DNA from: an uncultured Helicobacteraceae bacterium
GTDB lineage: Bacteria; Campylobacterota; Campylobacteria; Campylobacterales; UBA6016
DNA length: 49,535 nt
NCBI GenBank assembly: GCA_937973585.1
Contig: CALJKN010000130.1
Span: 1 to 49,535 of the forward strand
Direction of reading: 5' to 3'
Shown: one piece after another, positions 31,516 through 39,561 of the stretch
Layout of the letters: each line of letters starts with the position of its first letter
Numbering within the stretch: position 1 is the first letter of the stretch
Made by a program: the position numbers and the translations under genes
The notes under the pieces: model-generated
Database searches by the model: none
The model's input: only the letters and a program-made list of their open reading frames with translations
What the model was told of the DNA's origin: nothing

Positions 31516-32784
31516 ATGCAAAACGAGACATTGGCTATACATGCCGGATATGATAAAAAGGCCGGTGAAAAAACAATGGCGGTTCCTATCTATCAGTCAA
31601 CCGCTTACGCTTTTAATAATGCCGAACATGCCGCAAATCTGTTTGCCCTAAAAGAGCTTGGCAATATATACTCAAGGCTTACAAACCCGACAACGGCGGT
31701 TTTGGAAGCCAGGTTTGCCGCTTATGACGAGGCTTTGGCCGCTGTTGCTACGGCTAGCGGTTCATCTGCTATTTTTTATTCAATCATCAATCTGGCCGCC
31801 GCCGGAGAGAACTTTATAGCCGCAAATAATCTATACGGCGGCACTACGGCGCTGTTTAGTTATACGCTCAAAAGACTCGGTATCGAGGTTAGATATTTTG
31901 ACCCGACCAACCCGTCCGAGATAGAAAAACTGATCGACGATAAGACGAGAGCTATATTTTTTGAGAGCCTTTCAAACCCTACGATTGAGATCGTGGATTT
32001 TGAAAAGATAGTCGCCATAGCGGACAAGTACGGTATTTTGACGATTTGCGACAATACCGTTGCGACTCCGGCACTGTTTAAACCTATAAAAGTAGGTATA
32101 GATATAGCGGTTTACAGTACTAGCAAATATGTATGCGGGCAGGGGCTTGGAATCGGCGGGATGATGGTGGATAGCGAAAAAGCTACTGCAAAGATAAAAG
32201 CAAATCCGAGATATCCGCACTTTAATGAGCCGGATCCTAGTTATCACGGACTCGTATATGCCGCAACGCCGTTTCCTCTATTTGCACTTAGGGCAAGAAT
32301 CGCCCTTCTAAGAGATATAGGGGCTGCACCTAGTCCGTTTAATAGCTGGTTGTTTATTCAAGGTCTTGAGACTTTGGCTCTAAGGATAAAAGCACACAGT
32401 GAAAAGGCGCTGGAGGTTGCTAAGTTTTTGGAGTCTCATCCAAAAGTAAAATCCGTGAAGTATCCTGGCCTTTCATCTCATAGGGATAATGCGCTACTAA
32501 AAAAATATTTTACGGATGAGATGGCTAGCGGACTTATCAGCTTTGAGGTCGAGAGCTATGAAGAGGCCAAAAAAATAGTGGATAGTGTCAAACTCTTTAC
32601 CCCTGTCGTAAATATCGGAGACAGTAAATCGCTCATTACCCATCCGGCAAGTACGACGCATTCACAACTAAGCAAAGAGGAGCTCAAGGTTGCCGGAATA
32701 GGTGAGAGTCTTGTGAGGCTAAGCATAGGATTAGAGAGTCCTGTGGATTTGATAGAGGATTTGAAAGCGGCTATAGAGGGGTAA
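31516..32784 (+). CDS. metY: O-acetylhomoserine sulfhydrylase
   Basis: This 422-residue Cys/Met-metabolism PLP enzyme begins with ETLAIHAGYDKKAGEKTMAVPIYQSTAY. AVATASGSSAIFYSIINLAAAG follows, then the PLP lysine in VYSTSKYVCGQGLGIGG and HPASTTHSQLS near the end. The length and the IYSRLTNPTTAVLEAR block fit MetY, which makes homocysteine directly from sulfide, rather than MetB. The ATG at 31516 follows AAGGAGACATTATATT. A longer in-frame start inside cysK is unlikely. Confidence 0.92.
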   Translation: MQNETLAIHAGYDKKAGEKTMAVPIYQSTAYAFNNAEHAANLFALKELGNIYSRLTNPTTAVLEARFAAYDEALAAVATASGSSAIFYSIINLAAAGENFIAANNLYGGTTALFSYTLKRLGIEVRYFDPTNPSEIEKLIDDKTRAIFFESLSNPTIEIVDFEKIVAIADKYGILTICDNTVATPALFKPIKVGIDIAVYSTSKYVCGQGLGIGGMMVDSEKATAKIKANPRYPHFNEPDPSYHGLVYAATPFPLFALRARIALLRDIGAAPSPFNSWLFIQGLETLALRIKAHSEKALEVAKFLESHPKVKSVKYPGLSSHRDNALLKKYFTDEMASGLISFEVESYEEAKKIVDSVKLFTPVVNIGDSKSLITHPASTTHSQLSKEELKVAGIGESLVRLSIGLESPVDLIEDLKAAIEG

Positions 32785-32803
32785 GTTGCCCCCCCTTTTT
32801 TTT
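32778..32803 (+). terminator. probable terminator after metY
   Basis: GGGG, a short loop including the metY stop, seven C, then eight T. The stem is only 4 bp, but the long T-run at an operon end supports termination. Confidence 0.5.
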
Positions 32804-32806
32804 GAA

Positions 32807-35422
32807 TCAGATATTCCTTAGGCTCAGGGCGATTTCATCTCTGAGCTCTTTTACGCTCTTGTGCGTCGGTAAATCGATGCTAAGTATCTCATAACCTATC
32901 TCTTTACCGTTTATCGGTGATGACTTCAGGATGTCCTCTATGTTGCCTTTAAAGTCTGCAATACCGAATTTATCTCCCCAAAGCCTGAAAATAAGGTCTG
33001 TTCCGGTTTTTTCTACCAAATAATCGGCAAACTCCGACAATAGAGAGTTTCCCCCTTCCCATGTGTGCGCTCTGTTGTAGCTCGTAAAATTTCTCAAAGA
33101 GACAATGGTGAGTCTTTTTGGCGGAGCGTGGTGAGTTCGTGCCTCTAGTGTTAAAAGCAGATAATCCTCGTTAAATAGCTTTGTCAGTCTATCTTTAAAA
33201 AAGTAGCTCAGCCGCTCTTTGTCTAGTAATGTACTCCCTATCTGGTCGATTGAAACATCCGGATTTGCATCTTTTAGAACCTCTAGGGCTTTTTCGACAA
33301 CACTTGGATGATACCATACGCCACTGAGAGACTTTAGCTCCACTAGCGCCTCTTTAACCGTTTTTCTGGTCTTGTAGATTCTGTTGGTTGTCATGGCATC
33401 AAACGAATCGGCAAGAGCCAATATGTGTCCCAATATCGGAATCTCATCCTGTGCTCTTCCGTGCGGATATCCGGTTCCGTCGCATTTTTCGTGATGGCAT
33501 ACTATGATTTCTGCCAACTCTTTGTAGTAATCCACTTTTGATAAAACATCGTATCCGGCCGTTACGTGCTCTTTTATCAGCTCATATTCCAAAGCACTCA
33601 GTTTGGACGGTTTTAGTAGTACCGAATCAGGTGTTACTACCTTGCCTATATCGTGGAGTATTGCCGCTTCATATAGTTTTTTTATCTCCTCTTTTGGTAT
33701 CCCCATCGCTTCGGCTATTTTTGACGAGTATACGGCGACCCTTTTCGTATGTCCGGCGGTATATGTATCTCTTTGCTCTATCATGTCGACCATCATTCCG
33801 ATAAAGTCACGATAACTCTGAATTTTTTCGTTTTGAAGCCTTTTTAGTTCTTCGTCTTGCATAAAAGAGTTGATTGCAAAGCCGATGTCGCCGGTCAGCT
33901 CCTCTATCATTTTCATATCATCTTCACTGAAGCCGTTTTTTTGTGAAGTACAAAGCGTTATAACCCCAAAAGCCTGCGAGGTAAAGCTGTTGCTTTTTAG
34001 AGGGAGAGTATAGACGGCCGTTATCCCCTCGTCTCTAATGTATTTAATTCTATATTCAGGCATATTTGTAAAGTCTGTCGTCAGTACGCTTTTACAGCCC
34101 CTAAACGCTTCAAACTCTATGTCGGTCAACTCCCTCTTCATGATCCCGCAGTAAGACTCAAAGCTGAGTGCTCCGTCTTTTTGGGTTGCTATGGCGGCGC
34201 TTTTTATAGCTTCATTTGAGCATAGCGCAATAGTGATTTTGTCTAGCATCTCGTCAGCTGATTTTGTGGTAATTAGCAGCTGGTTTACGTCGGCTACCGT
34301 CCTAAGAACCGACCGGAGGTGTTTTTCGTTGTCGTATTGGGAGCTTAGGACGGCGGTTTTTTCGTCTACTTTTTGCTGAAGCGTTTTGTTTATATCTTCG
34401 AGTGAGTTTTTTGCATCTCGCAGTTTTGCATTTAGTCTGACGACATAGGCTGTTACGGTTGCCAGTAGTAAAGCACCTATGACAAAAAGGAGAAAATAAA
34501 AGCCGTATTTTTTTATCAGATACTCGTAGACGTTTTTGTGGATATCTTTGTATGGCCCTTTTTGGAGCTCTTTTAGGCACTCGTGGATATCTCTATAATC
34601 CAGCGGAATCGTCCATCCGAGGCTGTCACTTGACATTGCCGCCGGATCGCTTGGCGGCATTGAGATGAGAGCTATAGCGACCGCTTCGGCCAGTTTGTCG
34701 TCGGTGTCGGCTGTTTTTGCGATAGGCCACTCAGGATATAGTCTGGTACTCACAAGATACGGAAAATGTTGGTATTTTTTTTCGTTTATGATTTTGAAGT
34801 CGGCAGATTTTATCTTCCCTTTTGCCGCCATTTGTTCCAAAGTATCCGTCCTGACAGTTCCGGCATCTACGTTTTTGTGCAGCACTGCCTTTACGACACT
34901 CTCGTGGGTGTTTAAAAAAATAGCACTCAGGTCGTTTTCGTCTATTTTTGCCTCTTTTAGCTCCCTTAACGCCATAATCCAGCCGCCGAAAGAGTCTTTG
35001 TTTACGGCTCCGAATTTTACACCCTTGAGGTCTTTTATATCGTGTATTTTGTCATTATCGGCTCTTGCTATGATAACACCGCCGAATTTAGTCAGTGGAT
35101 TTGAGTTTAGATCTTTTGTCTTTAGGGTTGCTATCCTAGATATTCCGTGCGAGTTCTCAAGCGAGACGTAGTAGGCGGAGTTCGTGAGTACAAAATCTAT
35201 TTTTTTCTCTTGTATATACTCCGGAAAGCTCTCAAACGGTAATGGGAGAATCTCGAATCTGTATCCTTTTATTTTGCTATTTAGGTACTCGGCGCTAAGT
35301 GACCATTTTGAGAGCGCCTCTTCTCTCCCTTTGTTTGCAAGGACCCCGATGTTTACCGTTTTTACGGTATCGGCGTAAGAGGTTGCTAAAAATACAAAAA
35401 TCGCTATAAATAATCTAAACAT
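32807..35422 (-). CDS. PhnD-like sensor with GAF, HD-GYP and degenerate GGDEF domains
   Basis: This is a membrane signalling protein of 871 residues. A signal peptide (1-17) and a periplasmic PhnD-like binding domain (NIGVLANKGREEALSKWS; FGGVIIARADNDKIHDIKDLKG; about 20-290) resemble phosphonate/phosphate ABC binding proteins. Then come a TM helix (~310-332), a coiled coil, a GAF-like domain, and HD-GYP (GHTKRV, LHDIGK, HHEKCDGTGYP), which hydrolyses c-di-GMP. The C-terminal GGDEF-like part reads WGDKF at the active site and is probably non-catalytic. It neighbours Pho genes, so phosphate or phosphonate control of c-di-GMP is inferred. Confidence 0.88.
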   Translation of the reverse strand: MFRLFIAIFVFLATSYADTVKTVNIGVLANKGREEALSKWSLSAEYLNSKIKGYRFEILPLPFESFPEYIQEKKIDFVLTNSAYYVSLENSHGISRIATLKTKDLNSNPLTKFGGVIIARADNDKIHDIKDLKGVKFGAVNKDSFGGWIMALRELKEAKIDENDLSAIFLNTHESVVKAVLHKNVDAGTVRTDTLEQMAAKGKIKSADFKIINEKKYQHFPYLVSTRLYPEWPIAKTADTDDKLAEAVAIALISMPPSDPAAMSSDSLGWTIPLDYRDIHECLKELQKGPYKDIHKNVYEYLIKKYGFYFLLFVIGALLLATVTAYVVRLNAKLRDAKNSLEDINKTLQQKVDEKTAVLSSQYDNEKHLRSVLRTVADVNQLLITTKSADEMLDKITIALCSNEAIKSAAIATQKDGALSFESYCGIMKRELTDIEFEAFRGCKSVLTTDFTNMPEYRIKYIRDEGITAVYTLPLKSNSFTSQAFGVITLCTSQKNGFSEDDMKMIEELTGDIGFAINSFMQDEELKRLQNEKIQSYRDFIGMMVDMIEQRDTYTAGHTKRVAVYSSKIAEAMGIPKEEIKKLYEAAILHDIGKVVTPDSVLLKPSKLSALEYELIKEHVTAGYDVLSKVDYYKELAEIIVCHHEKCDGTGYPHGRAQDEIPILGHILALADSFDAMTTNRIYKTRKTVKEALVELKSLSGVWYHPSVVEKALEVLKDANPDVSIDQIGSTLLDKERLSYFFKDRLTKLFNEDYLLLTLEARTHHAPPKRLTIVSLRNFTSYNRAHTWEGGNSLLSEFADYLVEKTGTDLIFRLWGDKFGIADFKGNIEDILKSSPINGKEIGYEILSIDLPTHKSVKELRDEIALSLRNI

Positions 35423-35489
35423 AAAATTGTTCCAAACCGTTTTGTGGATAAAGAATCGTAGCAGAAATAAATGGAAATAGACAAACCTT

Positions 35490-36896
35490 TTAAGCTTGTT
35501 TTATTTTAAATCCAAAAGTAGACCCCATGGCTACCTTGCTATCGATGAGCAGTTCCGTAGAGTGGAGTTTTAGAATATATGAGACAAGGGCAAGGCCTAG
35601 CCCCAAAGAGTTGTCCCAGCTGTTTTTTGAAAGTCTATAGAATTTTTGGGTGATATTTTCAATCTCCCTCTCCGGAATCCCGAGTCCAAAGTCTGTAACT
35701 TCGATTTTTGCGTATCCATCTTCGGCAGTAATAGTAATTTTTACGTTTTCTTCGGAGTATTTAAGGGCGTTATCGACAAGATTAACAAGTGCCATTCTTA
35801 TCATAGTCTTATCCCCCTCCACGTTGATATTTTTGCCTGATACCTCTATTATTTGTTTGGGGTATTTGTGAGATAGTTGATTTTTTGCATCTTCTACTAT
35901 ATCCATCACGTCAAAAACATCAAAATTGGCAACTAAAGAGCCGTTTTCAAATTTTAAAGACAAAGAGAGTCTGTCGATCATAGTTGATATGGACTGGGAG
36001 TTTTTGTACACTTTTTCGAGAAATTTTTGGGATATTTTTTTGTCTATATCGGGGTCGTTTAGGAGTGTTTCCGTGTAGCCCATAATCGCCGATACCGGAT
36101 TTTTAAACTCGTGGCTTATCGCCTCTATAATCTCCGTCGTCTGTTTGTTTTTGAGTTTTAGTTTTGCGGTGTATTTTCTTTTTTGCCGCTCTTTTTTCTC
36201 TAGTTTTAACGCCAAAATTTTTAACATTTTTGCTATCGAAAAAAACTCGGAGGCAAAAGACGGTCTGATTTCGGCCTTAAAATTTTTAGCCTCTATCTGT
36301 TTTAGGTAGGCGGTAATCTGGTTAATCTGATATTCTATTTTTTTGTTTACCCTATATGAGAAAAATATCCCTATGAGTGCCGCTATGGCCAACACTATCC
36401 CTATTTTATACCATACCGAATAGAGATACCCCTCTACGATAGTAGTTCGATGTGCGACCCTCAAAAAAACATCATTTCCTAGCAGTTTTGTTTTTTTGGC
36501 GTAGTAGATATAGTCTTGTCCGGTACTAGTGGAGTGCCTGACGCTTACACCGTTGCCGCCGCCCATAGCCTGCATAATTTCCGGTCTGTTCAGGTGATTG
36601 GCCATCTCTGTCGGATTTTTATCGGTCTCTATGATAACGGTTCCGTTTTCGTCTATAACGGTGATTCTGATAGATGTTTCGTTTTTTATAGAGATTGCAG
36701 ATTTATTTAGCTCATTTAACGTCTGTTTTGACTGAAGGATACTCTCTACCAAAATCATATTTTTAGGCAGATAGTCTTTTAACGATTCGACATCGATTTT
36801 TTTGGTGTGGTAGTAGCTCACCCCCAAAAGGGCGACCAATATAATCCCCAAAAGTGCGGCTAGATTGGTTAGAAAAATCTGATGGAGTTTTAGCAA
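35490..36896 (-). CDS. PhoR-like membrane sensor histidine kinase
   Basis: This 468-residue kinase has two TM helices (LTNLAALLGIILVALLGVSYY at ~10-30 and IGIVLAIAALIGIFFSYRV near 170) flanking a periplasmic domain. A coiled segment leads to H-box ISHEFKNPVSAIMGYTETLL, N-box MIRMALVNLVDNALKYS, TDFGLGIPERE and GLGLALVSYIL. It overlaps the response-regulator gene by 7 bases. The PhoU-like gene and divergent pstS next door point to phosphate sensing. Confidence 0.9.
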   Translation of the reverse strand: MLKLHQIFLTNLAALLGIILVALLGVSYYHTKKIDVESLKDYLPKNMILVESILQSKQTLNELNKSAISIKNETSIRITVIDENGTVIIETDKNPTEMANHLNRPEIMQAMGGGNGVSVRHSTSTGQDYIYYAKKTKLLGNDVFLRVAHRTTIVEGYLYSVWYKIGIVLAIAALIGIFFSYRVNKKIEYQINQITAYLKQIEAKNFKAEIRPSFASEFFSIAKMLKILALKLEKKERQKRKYTAKLKLKNKQTTEIIEAISHEFKNPVSAIMGYTETLLNDPDIDKKISQKFLEKVYKNSQSISTMIDRLSLSLKFENGSLVANFDVFDVMDIVEDAKNQLSHKYPKQIIEVSGKNINVEGDKTMIRMALVNLVDNALKYSEENVKITITAEDGYAKIEVTDFGLGIPEREIENITQKFYRLSKNSWDNSLGLGLALVSYILKLHSTELLIDSKVAMGSTFGFKIKQA

Positions 36897-37558
36897 AGTT
36901 TGTAACCGACCCCTCTAACCGACGAAATGTAGTTTTTTGTTTTATCGGGATCAATTTTTTCTTTTAATCTTTTAACGGCTACATCCACTGTTCTGTCTTG
37001 ATATATCTCCTCGTCTTTCCAGACGGATGACAGTAGGGCTTCTCTGCTCAGGACGATATTTTTATTTTTTATCAACTCGCACAATAGATTAAACTCCAGC
37101 TTCGTAAGCGAGACCTCTTTTTGCCCTACAAACACCTGCTGAGAGTCTATGCTGATTACTATATCTTTATATTGAAGGGTATCTTTTTTGGATGATGTCC
37201 TTTTTAAAACTGCTTTTACCCTGAGGATGAACTCCGCAATATTAAAAGGTTTGGTAATGTAGTCGTCGGCTCCGACTTCAAACCCTTCAACCTTGTGGAT
37301 ATCCTCGGTTTTAGCGGTCAAAAAAATGACCGGAACGGTAAACCCCTTTTGTCTTATTTGTTTGACAAACTGAGCCCCTTCTGTTTTCGGGAGATTTCTG
37401 TCCATGATGAGCAAATCTACATTTTCCGACTTTAGCATCTCCTCGACCCTGGAAGGCTCCAAAAACCCCTCCACGTCATACCCCTCTTTGGTGAGATGGT
37501 ACTCTAAAAGCTCCAATAAATCCAGTTCGTCTTCAACGACGATGATCGTCTCTTTCAT
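36890..37558 (-). CDS. PhoB-like response regulator
   Basis: This 222-residue OmpR/PhoB-class regulator has a receiver (VVEDELDLLELLEYHL; phosphoacceptor Asp in DLLIMDRNLP; PVIFLTAKTEDIHKVEGFEVGADDYITKPF) and a C-terminal winged helix (SLTKLEFNLLCELIKNKNIVLSREALLSSVW, then DRTVDVAVKRLKEKI). It is probably the regulator that binds the 11-bp-spaced repeats upstream of pstS. It is operonic with the kinase and the PhoU-like gene. Confidence 0.92.
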   Translation of the reverse strand: MKETIIVVEDELDLLELLEYHLTKEGYDVEGFLEPSRVEEMLKSENVDLLIMDRNLPKTEGAQFVKQIRQKGFTVPVIFLTAKTEDIHKVEGFEVGADDYITKPFNIAEFILRVKAVLKRTSSKKDTLQYKDIVISIDSQQVFVGQKEVSLTKLEFNLLCELIKNKNIVLSREALLSSVWKDEEIYQDRTVDVAVKRLKEKIDPDKTKNYISSVRGVGYKLC

Positions 37559-37571
37559 CTATTTGGCTTAC

Positions 37572-38231
37572 TTAAACGTTTGTACTTAGTTTGCCGCCCT
37601 CTTTGGCATAGTGAATTAGCTTTGCGATGTTTTCGCAATGGTCGGTAACCCTCTCGTGCTTTTTAATTGTTTTGATGATTTTTATATAGTTTACCGCCGA
37701 CTCTTCACTCCCTGTTTTTGAGAGGATCTCTTTTTGGAGAATTCCGAATATTTCGTCGCTTTTCTCCTCTTCGATATGTATTGCTCTGTATAGGTCTAGT
37801 GAGAATGATTTGAAGCTGTCTATTACGAGTTTTATGGATTTGATTGAGATTGTATGAAGCTCCATGATATATTGCTTAATATCTGATATATCTACGCCGG
37901 CCTCAATAATCTCCTGCATCCCTTTTGAGAATTTTTTGGAGGCATCGGCGATTCTGACCAGCTCATTTGTAGCTTTTAGCATAGCGATCATCTCTCTTAA
38001 CTCTCCGGCCTCAGGGGCGTATAGGGCAAGGGCTACAATTATGTTATTGTCTACGCTGTCGGCCATATATGTGAGGTGTTTTAGGTTCCCATCTCTTGCA
38101 GTTTTGAAATGCGATATATCCTCGTCTTTTATCCCCTGTAGCGCTTCGTCAAAAGAGGATAAGACAAATTCTGCCATTGTGATGATGTCTTTTCTGATAT
38201 CATTCGTTTTTTGTTCAAAGTTAGGTAGCAT
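37572..38231 (-). CDS. PhoU-like protein
   Basis: This 219-residue all-helical protein resembles PhoU: an N-terminal KDIITMAEFVLSSFDEALQGI repeat and a C-terminal IEEEKSDEIFGILQKEI / KIIKTIKKHERVTDHCENIAKLIHY with the E-R-x-x-D-x-x-x-N-I-A signature. PhoU restrains phosphate uptake and PhoR signalling. It heads the minus-strand operon PhoU-PhoB-PhoR, divergent from pstS. Confidence 0.85.
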   Translation of the reverse strand: MLPNFEQKTNDIRKDIITMAEFVLSSFDEALQGIKDEDISHFKTARDGNLKHLTYMADSVDNNIIVALALYAPEAGELREMIAMLKATNELVRIADASKKFSKGMQEIIEAGVDISDIKQYIMELHTISIKSIKLVIDSFKSFSLDLYRAIHIEEEKSDEIFGILQKEILSKTGSEESAVNYIKIIKTIKKHERVTDHCENIAKLIHYAKEGGKLSTNV

Positions 38232-38286
38232 TTTGTATGCCTTTTTGGTGGGGTTATTTTTGTTTACGATACGGTAATAAATAACG

Positions 38287-38313
38287 GTTACCGGATAGTT
38301 ACAAAACAGTTGC
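38287..38313. promoter_or_regulatory. Pho-box-like 11-bp direct repeats
   Basis: GTTAC at 38287, GTTAC at 38298 and GTTGC at 38309, each 11 bases apart. PhoB sites are direct repeats with this helical spacing. They lie between the PhoU-like operon and pstS. Confidence 0.6.
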
Positions 38314-38335
38314 GACCCTCTTTCTTACGGGCGAC

Positions 38336-38351
38336 GTAACTCTATTGTAAC
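38336..38351. promoter_or_regulatory. second 11-bp-spaced repeat pair upstream of pstS
   Basis: GTAAC at 38336 and GTAAC at 38347, also 11 bases apart, with TTAAAAT at about 38360 as a possible -10 of pstS. Confidence 0.45.
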
Positions 38352-38415
38352 ACACTAAATTTAAAATGCCCAGACCAAAAAAACACGGTAACGGCAAATT
38401 TTACAAGGAGAATGT

Positions 38416-39414
38416 ATGAGAAAAGGTTTTTTATCTATTTTGGCAGCAGCAACGCTAGTTAGCGGTGCCGTAGCAGCCGACAAGCTAAGCGGTGCAGGTG
38501 CTACTTTCCCGGCTCCGTTATACTATGATTGGGCGCACGGATATGCGGCAAAAACAGGCAATCAAGTAAACTACCAATCAATCGGTTCAGGCGGCGGTAT
38601 CAAACAAATCCAAAAAAGAACGGTAGATTTCGGTGCAAGCGATAAGCCGCTTAGCCCTGATGAGCTAAAAAAAGACAATCTTTTGCAGTTTCCGGCTGTA
38701 GTGGGGACAATTAACGTTGTATACAATATCCCAGGTGTTGCCGACGGCGCTTTGAAACTTTCAAACGATGCGGTTGCGGGAATATTTTTGGGTACTATCT
38801 CTATGTGGAACGATCCGCTAATCAAAAAAGAGAATCCTACTTTAAACCTTCCGGAAAAAAGAATAACGGTTGTTCATAGATCTGACGGTTCTGGAACTAC
38901 TTGGAACTTTGTATACTGGCTAGATAAAATCAGCGCCGTATGGAAACAAAAAGTAGGCGTAGGCACAAGCGTAAACTGGCCTGTAGGTATTGGCGGCAAA
39001 GGGAACGAGGGTGTTGCAAACGTTGTTAAGCAAACTCCTAACTCGATAGGTTATGTAGAATTTGCATACGCAAAACAAAATAAAATGACATCCGCACAAC
39101 TAATGAGTGCAGAAAAAACTTGGGTTGCTCCGTCAGTTGAGAGTTCTAAAGAGGCTGCTAAAAATGCAAAATGGACGAAACAAGACCATTTCCACGAGAT
39201 TTTGGTACTTGAGCCGGGTAAAAAATCGTACCCTATAACTGCCGGAACGTTCATACTTTTGCCGAAAGACAAAGTTGAGAACAGCAAAAAAGTTGTTCAG
39301 TTCTTTAACTATGCATTTGAAAACGATGCCGCTGCCGAGAGACTAGGCTATATCCCGCTCCCTAACGAAACTGTAAAACTAATACAAACATACTTCAAAG
39401 ACAACGGTCTTTAA
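38416..39414 (+). CDS. pstS: phosphate ABC transporter substrate-binding protein
   Basis: This 332-residue periplasmic protein has a signal peptide (MRKGFLSILAAATLVSGAVAA). The mature start LSGAGATFPAPLYYDWAHGY is the classic PstS N-terminus. VNYQSIGSGGGIKQI, VVHRSDGSGTTWNF (phosphate loop), and GNEGVANVVKQTPNSIGYVE follow. It captures phosphate for PstCAB. No pstC, pstA or pstB follows; a terminator closes the unit, so the permease must be encoded elsewhere. Confidence 0.96.
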   Translation: MRKGFLSILAAATLVSGAVAADKLSGAGATFPAPLYYDWAHGYAAKTGNQVNYQSIGSGGGIKQIQKRTVDFGASDKPLSPDELKKDNLLQFPAVVGTINVVYNIPGVADGALKLSNDAVAGIFLGTISMWNDPLIKKENPTLNLPEKRITVVHRSDGSGTTWNFVYWLDKISAVWKQKVGVGTSVNWPVGIGGKGNEGVANVVKQTPNSIGYVEFAYAKQNKMTSAQLMSAEKTWVAPSVESSKEAAKNAKWTKQDHFHEILVLEPGKKSYPITAGTFILLPKDKVENSKKVVQFFNYAFENDAAAERLGYIPLPNETVKLIQTYFKDNGL

Positions 39415-39430
39415 TCTTTTAAAATCCTAA

Positions 39431-39458
39431 TTGGGGGCAAATGCCCCCTTATTAATTA
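39431..39458 (+). terminator. rho-independent terminator of pstS
   Basis: GGGGGC-AAAT-GCCCCC followed by a T-rich tail (TTATTAATT). It isolates pstS from the downstream carbon-metabolism genes. Confidence 0.75.
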
Positions 39459-39561
39459 CCACTGTCGAAACCGTTAAATTGTCTTTTAATCGAATGACCT
39501 GTAAACTCGTTTAAAAGAGAGTCTAAAAATAGACGCTCAATCTTTGTTATGGGGTTAAAGT

